Positions 52,340-62,525 of a stretch of 64,000 bases of DNA are shown one piece after another (position 1 is the stretch's first letter; the number at the start of each line of letters is the position of its first letter). This DNA is from Nematopogon swammerdamellus (Eukaryota; Arthropoda; Insecta; Lepidoptera; Adelidae), in contig OX336338.1 in NCBI GenBank assembly GCA_946902875.1, positions 6,377,971-6,441,970 of the forward strand, written 5' to 3'. The translations under genes were made by a program, and so were the position numbers. The notes under the pieces are model-generated. The model ran no database searches. It was not told the DNA's origin and saw only the letters and a program-made list of their open reading frames with translations.

Positions 52340-53435
52340 GAAATACGAATTTCATGCGAAGGCGCTGGCAAAAGCTATATTTAATTAAATATTTTCAGTG
52401 CATAACCACTGGCATCAGGCATGGCACATGCAATCTGCTGGTATGGCACCTATCTGAGCGTGGTTCCGCGAGGAGCGGTAATTTTTGGCTTTGTCGGCTG
52501 CACAGCCTCTCGGCACAGCCATTATGATGGGTTGCATAAAAAAAAAAAGTTTAACTGTTGTCTTTTTATTAGTATTTAATATCATAATGATTAATTTTCA
52601 TCACATATTTCATAACATCCCTCTTTTTGCGGGCGTTGTCCGTATGTCACATCCATTTTACTCGGAGACTATTGGCACTATATAGATGACATTTGTAAGG
52701 GAGGTGTATGCTATGAACCGCTATACAATAGTGGTGTGAATTTGGGGAAAAAAAAATTGGGGTGGCTCACCATAAAGTACCTATGTAACTAAGGGAGGAA
52801 AATAATTTAAGAATGCACATAATCTTGTAGAGTTTCGTTGAATAGGTCATAAAAATATAAAAAAGTTTCAAAATTTTTTTTTCTTTAAATAAGTTTTTGG
52901 GGGAAATGCGCTTCTGAAGTCGTAAAAAGTGTCTCCCCCCTAACTTTCCCACTAACCCTAACTATAAGATGGGAAATTCTGAAAAAATTCAAGGTGGTGG
53001 AACTTAAACACTTTCAAAGATTTTTGGTTTGAATCAGAAAAAAAAATTAGGAGTGCCACACCATAATTAATGTAAGTGGGGTATAAAAAAAATTCTATGC
53101 ACATAAGCGTGTGGGGTATCGTTGGATAAAAACGTTTTTAAATAACTTTTTGGTGAGATAATATGCGCTTCTAAAGTCGCAAAAAGTGTTTTTCAGTGTT
53201 GTTGTCACGTTGCATAATTAATTACTGACAAGTTGTAAAATTCAAATTTAGAATGTTGAATGTTGAATAAAATTGAAAGAAAATAGTTCTGCGGGTGGAG
53301 ATGGTGTTTTCTTTTTGTTTTTTCACTATTGACTCTACCAGTGACTCTACACAAGTGACTGCCATGCTGGAAAGTGGGTGGAAATTGGATTCTGTGGCAT
53401 GTTTGTGTTTTGCTTTTTTGACCGTACACCTAATT
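52340..53435. other. Spacer with a diverged two-copy repeat
   Basis: 52,745-52,940 and 53,038-53,193 are related (both have CACCATAA, ATGCACATAA, ATCGTTG/TTCGTTG, ATGCGCTTCT(G/A)AAGTCG and AAAAAGTGT). AT-rich, no gene supported. Confidence 0.45.
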
Positions 53436-55276
53436 TATTTATTTTTTTTTTTTTTCCAACGAAGGAAAATACTTTATTTAAACATGAATACACAATAATT
53501 TAAGCTAATAGGTACAAAAAATAAAATAACTATAAATAAAAATATTCCTCCATCGTCGGCGAAATTGGCATTGTGCCGATGACGGAGGCAGCGTTCCCCC
53601 TCTGAATGGCTAGGCTGATCTTCTGCCTAAGGTAGCTTGGCGCGCGGATGTCCCCAGACGCCTCCGTGAGCAGTTTACCAAGCTCTTTAACCAGATTTTT
53701 GGCGTCTGGGCTCCAAACTCCAAGAGTCTCCACAGCTAAGGCGACAAACTCGTAATTTGCTTTGACTAAACTGTATTTATTATGTTTTACAAGTTCCGCC
53801 TTTGCTGCGGCATACCCGGCTGCTCTAGAAGAGCCTTCCAAGTGGCTTGGGGCTAGAGTGTCTGCACACGTCGCGTCCCATATCATGGCTCTCCCCTGCC
53901 GCCACGGCAAAAGAGTGATGCCGTCTGGCCTCTTGCCGTCGTCACGGAAAACTCCTGGTGGTTCTAGTTTACTTGGTACATTGACGGAGGCAAGAGACCG
54001 CTTGATGATCTGGTTGACGTTGGCGTGGCGAGACAACCTCCCGGCACTCCTAGAGCAGGACAGACCGTGGTGTCCCAGTTCTCCCACCGCCGAGCCGCAG
54101 ATGCAAGTATGTGGCTCGCATATTCTGATTCCGAAACGGAGGCAGAAGGCGATGCGCAGTGTTCCCTTATCTAAGAGTGTGCCAAGATAAGGTGAAGGGT
54201 AGGCATGTAACCAGGCGCCGGACTCTGTCTCAGAGGCCGCCAAAATACGTGCGCGGTCGACGGTGGAGCCATTCAGGAGGAGAACACTGTGAGTAAGCTT
54301 TATAATTGGCTCATCCCATGCTCGTTGTGAACGTAGACAATCGGGGATAGGTTCTGATGGGCATCGAGACCGCCACACCTCTCTCGCCTCTTCCAAGCAC
54401 GTGGTCTCTACATCACCGAGTGATGGGCGTAAGACAGTATCCACGAGACCAGAGGTGCTGTTAGCTGAAGATAAAAAGGCGGGCAGGGCAATGTCACTAA
54501 CCATACAAATACCTGAGCCACCAGATCTTATTGGTAGTGTGATCTGTGACCACGATGAGTCATTGAACTGAATATTAACATTTAGAATCTTATTCAAAAT
54601 CATAAGTAAATGCAAATCTAAATTAGAAATTTTGTCTAAGCATGACCACACAGGACTTGTCCTAAGGAGATATGTAAATTTAGGTATAAAAAAACAGTGT
54701 CTTAGTAGATAGAAGGCGAAGTGAGGAGTTATGTTCAATAATCTATTTCCAAATTTTACTAAAGTTTCTTCTTTCTGAATTAGAATTGCATCCAGAGCAT
54801 CTATCATAAGAGGCGAACCAAGGAGAACTAGATATTCCTTGCTAGTTACTGATATGTTAGAAGCTATTTTACAAACATCATTCATAATTTCATGTTTTCT
54901 AGTTGCCGAAACTGAAGGAAAAAAGAAAATTTCACATTTTTGACTGTTTAAATCAAGGCCGATTTCACTAAATTTTGATTTTAAAATGGCCAAATCATCT
55001 AAGACACATGCAGCTTTTCCGCTTAATACTCCGTCGTCCAAGTACCATAAATTTAAATCTGATCTTAGCTCTTCGATCGTTGGCTGAAAACCGAGACTAA
55101 AGAGGGCAGGACCAAGCGGGTCACCCTGCTGACAGCCGGTGGCGGAAAGGATTGGTTCGTGATCGTTGAACAGTAAGAAAGTTGATGACGAATAGCACTG
55201 CCAAATGTAAGAGTAGATGAAGGGGGCGTGTTCCTTCACTTCCTTCAGCATGCATGCTCGATCTAAGGAGTTAAGA
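53436..55276 (-). mobile_element. 5'-truncated non-LTR retrotransposon with R2-like nuclease
   Basis: The minus-strand insertion ends in AATAAA (53,474-53,479) and a poly-A tail (poly-T at 53,443-53,456). The 5' end is truncated inside the RT domain at about 55,276. Flanking AATTTATTTATT (53,431-53,442) and AATTTATTATT (from 55,276) look like a target duplication. Confidence 0.8.
53530..55272 (-). CDS. Reverse transcriptase plus PD-(D/E)XK endonuclease, N-terminally truncated
   Basis: About 580 open codons; residue numbers are from the ATG at 55,251. RT motifs: NSLDRACM just before that ATG (motif A region), QQGDPLGPALF at 41-51, and YLDDGVL at 70-76. A CCHC finger (CICGSAVGELGHHGLSC) lies at about 378-394, followed by the nuclease KRPDG with Asp443 and WDATC with Asp459. 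The tail ends VETLGVW...ISLAIQRGNAASVIGT. CCHC followed by an RPDx(n)D box is the arrangement of R2/CRE/NeSL-type elements, whose nuclease nicks the target for priming. The N-terminal RT and DNA-binding domains are lost by truncation, but the remaining frame has no stop. Not a functional gene. Confidence 0.85.
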   Translation of the reverse strand, partial: NSLDRACMLKEVKEHAPFIYSYIWQCYSSSTFLLFNDHEPILSATGCQQGDPLGPALFSLGFQPTIEELRSDLNLWYLDDGVLSGKAACVLDDLAILKSKFSEIGLDLNSQKCEIFFFPSVSATRKHEIMNDVCKIASNISVTSKEYLVLLGSPLMIDALDAILIQKEETLVKFGNRLLNITPHFAFYLLRHCFFIPKFTYLLRTSPVWSCLDKISNLDLHLLMILNKILNVNIQFNDSSWSQITLPIRSGGSGICMVSDIALPAFLSSANSTSGLVDTVLRPSLGDVETTCLEEAREVWRSRCPSEPIPDCLRSQRAWDEPIIKLTHSVLLLNGSTVDRARILAASETESGAWLHAYPSPYLGTLLDKGTLRIAFCLRFGIRICEPHTCICGSAVGELGHHGLSCSRSAGRLSRHANVNQIIKRSLASVNVPSKLEPPGVFRDDGKRPDGITLLPWRQGRAMIWDATCADTLAPSHLEGSSRAAGYAAAKAELVKHNKYSLVKANYEFVALAVETLGVWSPDAKNLVKELGKLLTEASGDIRAPSYLRQKISLAIQRGNAASVIGTMPISPTMEEYFYL

Positions 55277-55289
55277 ATTTATTATTACT

Positions 55290-56774
55290 TTGTATTTTAA
55301 CCGTGAACGTTCTTCCCGATTACGGAACCCTTCGGGAGTGTAAGTACGTAAATCGCAGACAGTTCTAAAATGCACTTAGCACTTTTTAACGCTTGCTCTT
55401 TACCTATGTAATGGAACATACTCTTCTCTTACTCTCTTGTCATTCAGTTGGTTGTGTCGCACAACGGTACCACCGATCGATGTACATAATATGTAAGTTT
55501 ATTATATACATATATATGTTTATTAAAGTATTTATGTAGTATTCGTATGTAGTTTATAATACATATTTCTTTACAGTCTTAACACATTGCCACAAACTAT
55601 TCTTGTTCGCCTGCATGTACTTCTCCCACATCCCAAAGGTTAGTTAGAATAGAGTGCCTCGCGGCATTAAGCTCGCCTGTTGTACCTAATTTTTATAAAT
55701 TGGTGTTCAATAAAGAATATATACAATACAATACAACATAGTAGGAACGACGAGAAGAAAGACATATAACGTGATAAGGTCCTATATTTTTTTAATCTCC
55801 GCTTACCGTCAGATCGTACGGAATGGAAAGGGTGATCGCGTCTAAGCTGACTCTATTTGACAATTGGAACTTAAATGCGTCGGAAGTGGGTCGAATTTAC
55901 TTCGGTTATAAGTTTTTGCGCGATCACCGCACGCCCGCTTCATAGCAGCAGCGGATTGTAGAGGCTACCAAACTAAAATCTCCGCCGCCACTCGTCGCGA
56001 CTCTGAGATTCTCGTCCCCCTCCCCCCCCCCCCCCCCCCCGCTGATGTCCGAACTACCCCACTCAATTAGTTAACAATGACGCAATTAAAAGCGATGCTC
56101 ACTTCCAAATTTTGTGCGAACCTCTCTCTCTCTACTTTCTCTCTACTATATCGTATTGAAGTTCAAGTTACTTCTATAATTAATTTGGTGAAATTGGAAA
56201 CGCTATATTATTGCCGGGCTTACTGAAATATACCTAGCTTGCGAATTTCAGAGTAATCAAAAGTGTAGACTTATTAAAGCGTTCCCTTTACCTTAAATTT
56301 TGTGCTTGCTTTCACTTTTAAAAGGGTGTCAACATTTTCCACGTTAGTTTAGAAACATTAGTGCGCGGGCCCTGGGGGGCGGGGGATGATTTTAACTGCC
56401 TCCCTCCATGCCGTTCGGTGCGTCATAAGCAAAGATGACGTGCAAAACATCCAGATTTTATAGCTTTAAGCAAAACTATTCCGATTATGATTCAGACTCT
56501 ACATATAGATGATCGATCTCTCAGTATTCATGGAAGATGACCCACTGGCGCGACGGGGGCTATCCTATCGCCCACAGTGTGGTATTAATACAAATAAATG
56601 GATGACCATTACGCACTCAGTTTCTGGCGTATATTGTTCGAATGAATTTAAAATTAGAAAAAAAAACAGTACTCCCAGTTTCACACCCCCAGGTTCACAT
56701 GGTCACATGGGACGGAACCTGCACTAATAAATAGAAGCATGGCACGGGTTGGATCACTCAAACAAACAAAATAC
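55290..56774. other. Spacer with possible retroelement 3' tail
   Basis: 55,655-55,740 (GCCTCGCGGCATTAAG, TTCAATAAAGAATATATACA, ACAATACAAT) resembles the 3' end with A-rich tail of a lepidopteran non-LTR element. A run of 19 C lies at 56,022-56,040. No exon supported. Confidence 0.35.
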
Positions 56775-56970
56775 ATACATACATACATACGCACGCTGTA
56801 TCCCTACAATCGGGGTATGCAGAGTAATCTGTGTTGCGCTGCAAGTAAATTACAGCACAACACCAAACACGACGTTAAGCAATGAATTATGTTAGGATAA
56901 GTAAACTATCAAGCAGCAACTAAAACAAGAAGACCCACCTACTGGATGACTCGGTGAAAAGACCGTGCTG
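56775..56970 (+). repeat. Dispersed repeat with (CATA)n head
   Basis: (CATA)n, CGCACGCTGTATCCCTACAA, AAACTATCAAGCAGCAACTA and AAGAAGACCCACCTACTGGA; second copy of the repeat at 36,580-36,870. Confidence 0.6.
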
Positions 56971-57299
56971 ATGTAATTATTTCAAACAAAATATTTCTTT
57001 GAACTTTTAATTTTTCAATATTAATATAAGTACCAATGTACAAAATTAAATTATTATGAGAAATTAGCGGACAAGTAGGTAACTAAAGTAGTGGAAATAT
57101 AAACAATAATTTCATATTCTGTTCTACTAATAGTATGATGGTAGATATAGTATAGACGCTCATGTCTAGCTACTCGTAGTAGGTGTGTACGTATGCTGTT
57201 AGATTGTTACGAAGTTTGACTTAGGTGCCGAGTTGGACGCCACCGCATCAGGAGAGATTGAGAGAACAACATAAATAATAAACGGGTTAATTATGTGTG

Positions 57300-58090
57300 T
57301 TTGTATGCGGTGCCGGCGGCGAGGCGGGGGTGGGCCGCGCGCTGGAGGTGGATGAGTGGCGGCGGCGGTAGACAGATCGTCGAAGAGCGTCGTCGTCGCG
57401 ACGCTCCGCGCGAGGCGGCGCCGCGCGGAGGAGTAGCAGGAGCGAGCAGAGCGGCCGGGCCGGGCCGGGCCGGTGCGGGCGGCGGTCGATAGGAGGCGGG
57501 GCGCAGGCGCGGCGGAGCTCGCTCCCTGCCGCAGCAGGTCGGAGAGACCGGCCCAGTCCGCCGGCCGAGACGGAGCTCGCGGGCCGAGGCTCGGGCTGCG
57601 GGCGCACGCGGACGCAGGCGACACGCGGAGCCGCCATGGCCGGCAGCCGCACAGCGGGCGGCGGCGGCGGCGCCTCCGGCCTGCTACTCCTCGCCTCGCT
57701 CATCCTCGTCGCCTTCCTGCCGCACGCGGACCACGCCGCGTGAGTACCTCCGCCTACCTCGCGACTCTAACTACTTACCTCCGCCCTACGCTATACTAGC
57801 ACACCTTTCGCCGCCACCACCGCCGCCGCTCCGCGCGAGCGATACGATGCGACGACGACGTAGCGAGCACCCTGTCCTCTAATCTCGACGCGTCGTCCGT
57901 CGCCGCCCCCGCGACGCCGCCGCCGCGCTGCCTTCGCGCCACCTCCGCCGCGCTGTCGCCGCGCCCCGCGCTCTCGGTGATAGTTACGGAACATTGAATT
58001 GAAGTCAAAGAGCACCTCGACGAGACGACGACGGCAGCGGCAGCGAAGGTTGCGGCGCGGTCGGCGAGCCACGCTTTGCTTTAACATTTT
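57300..58090. promoter_or_regulatory. CpG-rich promoter and first-exon region
   Basis: An isolated block of very high GC and CpG (runs of CGGCGG, CCGCCG, GGCCGGGCCGGG) in an AT-rich region, surrounding the signal-peptide exon at 57,636-57,739. Many overlapping open frames on both strands are by-products of composition. Confidence 0.6.
57636..57739 (+). CDS. First coding exon of a secreted or membrane protein (continues off the right edge)
   Basis: An ATG in a strong context (GCCGCCATGG) starts 34 codons plus two bases. The peptide reads as a classic signal sequence: MAGSRTAGGGGGASG, then hydrophobic LLLLASLILVAFLP, then HADHAA with an Ala-rich cleavage-type end. It stops at donor GTGAGT (57,740), phase 2. 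No second exon was recognised between 57,740 and 64,000, so intron 1 is probably more than 6 kb. The mature protein is unknown, so no family can be named. Long first introns after a signal-peptide exon are common for cell-surface receptors and adhesion proteins, but that is only a hint. Confidence 0.65.
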
Positions 58091-59390
58091 AATGAAATGG
58101 AAATTGCCGTTAGTTGCTTGCTCTCTAATTTTTGGAAGCGACTGCGCACGGTGTCTGTTGTGCCAGGAACGGAGTCCTATTTGTCTTGTTGCATTTAGAA
58201 ATCGACATCAACCGTGCATTAGCGAGTGGTAGTGTGCGCGAAGATGAGAATAAATAAACAAATAAATACCTCAACAATAAACTGATTCATGAGATTATAT
58301 CAATCGTATGTGGCGATAGTAGCTGTGAAGGTGTGTCAGTAAATTTAGCTTAAATATGCGAACAATTCTGCCACAGTTACAGTTCTGAGTACTTACATAA
58401 TAATAATGATATTATGTAATTTCGGTCGGAGTGATGGTGCCTGGTACAAACGAACACTTTAGAGAGGGGATAGAACAGTTCTAAACTACCTCGTAACTAT
58501 ATCAGTAATCACGAGCTACCACTGCAGCGTGAAATGTAAGAATAGTGTACGCATACACTGAAAAGAGCATTCACCTACAGCTATGGCTTTCTAATCGTCA
58601 AGTCTACGTACATATACAGCCAAGAGAGTTTTTTAAACTCCCAACACTACGAAGTTCCCGTTCTCTTTCTTCCGATCGTGCTTTAACATTTCTCAACTAT
58701 AATATTCTCTAACATCTTGATGATAGAGTATGATAAAATCATCATGCTCTATCATCAATCATCTCTTATATTATATTTACTAAGATCTCTTATACTCTTT
58801 TCTTTCTTAAATATAACACAATTAGTTACTTATGTTTTATACAAATTAGTGCAAAACGCCAATGAGTGCAAGCAGGTTTTGATTGTTTAGCTCAATATTT
58901 TAAATGTATCTAATTAATTACTCATGTTAATTCTACAAAAAAATAAAAAAAAAAGGCAGACAGTTTTAAAACGTAATTATTGTTCTTATAAAACCGTTTT
59001 ATCTTTCTCTTCAAACAACGGTTTGGTGTAACTTCTACAAATTTATTATTATTAAATTTAAATTTATTAAATCGAAAGAGTGTGAGTTTGAGAGCGTTGC
59101 GGGTTGCGGCCCGTGAAAGAATTTGTGACAAGAATTAATATTAATAGTAATATTGGAAGAATAGGATAGAATAGAAGACTAACGAAAGAGATAATAATAA
59201 TAAGGGCGAGCGATTATGAGTAGAAGGATCGGGAAAAGTCGCCCTAGCTAGGCTATATATACATGTACCCAGACCAGATCAGGCGTGTGCTCTAAACATT
59301 AGGTGTGTTTAACATATCATTGATGGTGGATTTGTGTTGAAAAATTAGGAAAATATTTTTATTTTCAAATTGATTTTTGCGGCTCCTATT
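58091..59390. other. Probable first intron of the signal-peptide gene; no exon seen
   Basis: AT-rich. An imperfect 16-bp hairpin (GATGATAGAGTATGAT / ATCATGCTCTATCATC) occupies 58,719-58,756. Nothing else supported. Confidence 0.35.
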
Positions 59391-59394
59391 ATAT

Positions 59395-59879
59395 AAGGTC
59401 TTTCAAAATTAGTTCAGAGTACGCTAAGGGGGGGTTCTGTATCGGAAATAGATCACTTTGAAGAACAAAGAATTTTTTTTTATAATTTTTTTTTTTTTAA
59501 TATAAAATGTAAAAAAAAATTCTTAATCGTTTCAGTTTCATGCCAGGAACAAAAAAGTCTCGCAACACATAGATCTCTTTCTTTCAGAAATGGTGAAAAA
59601 CCACAATTTTAGTTTTATTAGTATGGAATAGAAAGAATTTGATTTTTTTTACCAACTTACACGTGTTACATCATAATGGTAATGAAGACTTTTTTGTTAC
59701 TGTTATGAAACTGAATCGATTAGGCTAAAAATCAACCATCAATTTTTTTATTTAAATACATAAAACAAATATTTTACATAAAAAAAAACCCAAGGTCCAA
59801 AAATTTTTTTATAGGTTTTACTCCCGATATGATACAGAACCCCCCCTTAGCGTACTATGAACTAATTTTGAAAGACCTT
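59395..59879. mobile_element. MITE with ~50-bp TIRs and ATAT flanks
   Basis: The left arm AAGGTCTTTCAAAATTAGTT CAGAGTACGCTAAGGGGGGG and the right arm CCCCCCCTTAGCGTACTATG AACTAATTTTGAAAGACCTT pair with one mismatch over about 50 bp. ATAT stands on both sides (59,391-59,394 and 59,880-59,883). The interior is AT-rich and non-coding. Confidence 0.8.
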
Positions 59880-60299
59880 ATATTATTTATAGTAAGTAGG
59901 GCGTGGATTGGCGGGTGGGGCGGGCGGACACTCGTCTACCCCAGCGGTTATCGGGTCTGCTACATATGTGCCCAGCCCACTGACACTTCAGCTTGCTATT
60001 TTTTCTTCGCAATTTGGACTATCTTGGTTCTTTGTCGTATTTTATTATTACGATTTTTATCGATCAAAGACGGGCCGGCCGAGCTCTTCCCATAGCTCGC
60101 TTAGGACTATACATTTATGGAGCAGACCCATTTGTCGGGGTCAACGTTTCAGCTCCGTACGTCAACTCATTACTGGCAGACCTTTAATCAGTTGGTATCA
60201 TAATACTTAATGGGGTGTAGTATTTTTTTCGGCGCAGAAGATGGCGTGTAGGTAGGTACCAACACAAGAATAATTTAGCACTGTCAGTTTTTTTTTATT

Positions 60300-60524
60300 G
60301 ACAGCGCGACATATGGCGCCTAGCCACCCATAAGGTGTCTAACTACGCCCATGGACATTCGCTCGTATGAGGGAGTTGCGAATGCCATGCCGGCCTGACA
60401 GGTGCCCATTCACGCCCCTCTTGGAGGACCCGAGACTGTACTTGGGGGGAAATATATGGGCAGGGAGAACGTTCCAGAGTTTAACGGTTTTCTCCTTCAT
60501 TGATGTTCTGGAGACGTAATTCAT
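60300..60524 (-). pseudogene. CR1-like non-LTR reverse transcriptase C-terminal remnant
   Basis: The frame 60,524-60,339 reads EKTVKLWNVLPAHIFPPKYS followed by LGSSKRGVNGHLSGR, the conserved end of CR1/Jockey-type RT proteins (pattern RTxxLWNxLPxxVFP...FKxxVNRHL). It then runs into the 3' region also found at 37,718-37,815. 5' truncated. Confidence 0.6.
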
Positions 60525-61090
60525 GTCCGTATGTTTGAAAATATGGAAATATAATTTGTGCTAACTTGCCACTTTTATGGAAATAATTTTATTCGAAAAT
60601 TCCCCTTCGTGAATTTCCGAAGAAAATTGTTTCTATTAAGTGTGCCTATGTAAGTATGCCTATACTCGTATAGGTATATTTGACAAAGCTCAAATGAAGT
60701 TATGCGCCGACAAAATGATGTAAATGTTAGAGGTAGCCCCACCCACGTGTTTTCTTGTGGCCCTGTGACATTTCTAATGTAAGGCCTCGTCAACTTCAAA
60801 TAAGGATCCTCTCAAGGATCCTCTAAAGGCTAACATCTCGTACGGTGAATTTGCCTCGAGATTCACAGAGGTAATGGAGCCAGGCCAGCAGCGTGCTGGG
60901 TAGATACCGCTGCTGGGGCGACGACGACGGTCGAATTGGGCGACATTTTCTACCAGTAGGCGTATTTTTAACTAATCTCATTTGCTTTATTAAGTTTATT
61001 TTGCATTTTAATTATTATAAAAAACCTAATGGACGGTTAAAAAAAAATATATAATATTACACATTCGTAACATTCGTAACTACTCTTTAT
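60525..61090. other. Spacer, no gene seen
   Basis: The direct repeat AGGATCCTCT occurs twice at about 60,804 and 60,815. Nothing else supported. Confidence 0.3.
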
Positions 61091-61099
61091 TGCACATTC

Positions 61100-61232
61100 A
61101 TACAGTCAGTCAGTCAGCGTGTAAGCGTCCACTGCTGGACATACGCCTCTGCAATTTTACTCCAGTCCTCCCGGCCTTCAGCGATACGGAACCGCCGCCA
61201 CTGCTTTCCGCCGACGACGTACTTGATGTCGT
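61100..61232 (-). repeat. RTE-type retroelement 3' fragment
   Basis: CAGTCAGTCAGTCAGCGTGT, CCACTGCTGGACATACGCCT and CTGCTTTCCGCCGACGACGT match the 3' part of the RTE fragment at 43,345-43,440. Confidence 0.6.
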
Positions 61233-61654
61233 TCATACATACACATTCATACATAATGCACATAATATGATAGATAAGTCTGGAATTGTAAATTCAAATT
61301 AACTGTAGGAGATTGCAAACGTTAGTTTTTTTCTTCATTCGTATACCTGAATGAGGAGTAGGAGGTTAACAAACAATACACAAAATTTTACTTAGATAAG
61401 TATATATTTTTTTATTAAATAATTTTCTAAAGTTCATTGAACCTAAAGCCTGGTCTAATCCTAAAACGCATGTAGTTTGTTGCCGAATTTTCATTTATTT
61501 TATTTTTATTTTATGAAAACCAGTATGTTGACTGTGCCGAGGGACCAGTGGTACCCGCACCCGAACAGCTAAATCTATCTGACCTGGCGAAACCGCGATC
61601 AGTGAGACACCATACCTACCAGCAGATTTGTGGAGAATAGAAGCGCGCGTTGAC

Positions 61655-61752
61655 CGTGGCACTACCACCGGTAGCATTACTAGTAGTGCCACGGTTAAAA
61701 TTCATGTACGGTAGCACTACTGATTTAATACAGGTAGTGCCACGGTTAAAAT
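61655..61752. repeat. Short direct and inverted repeats around GTAGTGCCACGGTTAAAAT
   Basis: GTAGTGCCACGGTTAAAAT at 61,683-61,701 and again at 61,733-61,751 (50 bp apart), with an inverted piece CCGTGGCACTAC at 61,654-61,665. Confidence 0.7.
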
Positions 61753-61920
61753 AGGCGCTATCACGTTGAAATCACCAGGAAATACAGTCACTGGTGAACA
61801 AATTCACACCTTAGCTGTGTGACAGAGGAACTATTTTGAGAAACCATGGAGTCTAAACTAAAACACAATATCAACAGCAAAGGGGAATCCCGCCTTCTCA
61901 TTTATTCATACGTAATAAAT

Positions 61921-62231
61921 AAACCGGCCAAGTGCGAGTTGAACTCGCTCACCGAGGGTTCCGTATCTCCATGTCATGGTCAGCGCCACTCACGCCATCT
62001 ATGGCGTGTTTTATGAAATGCGTCATGTTAGTTAAAATTTATGATTAGTTAAAATGCTTCATACTCTTTTCGGTAGATGGCGCGCATACACTTTTTAGTT
62101 TGTTACATGGGGACCCCTGTGAACTTACCTATTACGGTTCAAGAGATACAGCCGTCGGATAGAAGGACAGACAGACGGCGGCGTAAGCTTAGTAATAGGG
62201 TCCCGTACGAAGGATACGGAACCCTAAAAAC
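61921..62231 (+). repeat. Dispersed 'CCAAGTGCGAG' family copy
   Basis: AACCGGCCAAGTGCGAGTTG, CACTCACGCCATCTATGG, GGCGGCGTAAGCTTAGTAAT, AGGGTCCCGTAC and ACGGAACCCTAAAAA. Reverse orientation relative to the 38.1 and 50.5 kb copies. Confidence 0.8.
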
Positions 62232-62280
62232 CAAATGTTTATACGATGGCCTTATTCTATCACGATGGTTCTCAATAGTC

Positions 62281-62520
62281 GGCGGGTGGCCGAGTGGTCT
62301 GGGCGTCGTCGGCTTCTCTTGCGAGAGATCCGAGGTTCGAATCCAACGGCGTGCACCAATGATTTTTTTTATGATTTGAAAAAAATATATATGCGTGCAC
62401 ATACCTTCCCGCACTGCTCCATGGTTCGGATTTCATTGTAAAAATGTAGGTCCACCGGGTAGACTGGAGGAAATTTGCCTAAGGTTAAGGTTAAGTGGCA
62501 TAAAGTGAATTAATAAAAAA
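62281..62520 (+). repeat. SINE with well-preserved Leu/Ser-type tRNA head
   Basis: Box A GTGGCCGAGTGG (62,286-62,297) and a perfect box B GGTTCGAATCC (62,334-62,344), followed by a non-tRNA body (CATGGTTCGGATTTCATT, AAATGTAGGTCCACCGG) and an A-rich tail at 62,513-62,525. The head resembles that at 611-1014, but the body differs. The lack of a normal 3' end and the attached body argue against a genuine tRNA gene. Confidence 0.75.
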
Positions 62521-62525
62521 AAAAG

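Noticed and set aside
57199..58087. Several long open frames on both strands in the GC-rich block
   Set aside because: Ala/Arg/Pro/Gly-rich composition by-products of CpG-rich DNA; only the frame with a signal peptide and a consensus splice donor was kept.
62281..62360. Possible tRNA gene (perfect A and B boxes)
   Set aside because: The tRNA-like part runs straight into a repeat body with an A-rich tail, and the same head occurs at 611-1014, so it is a SINE head rather than a tRNA gene.
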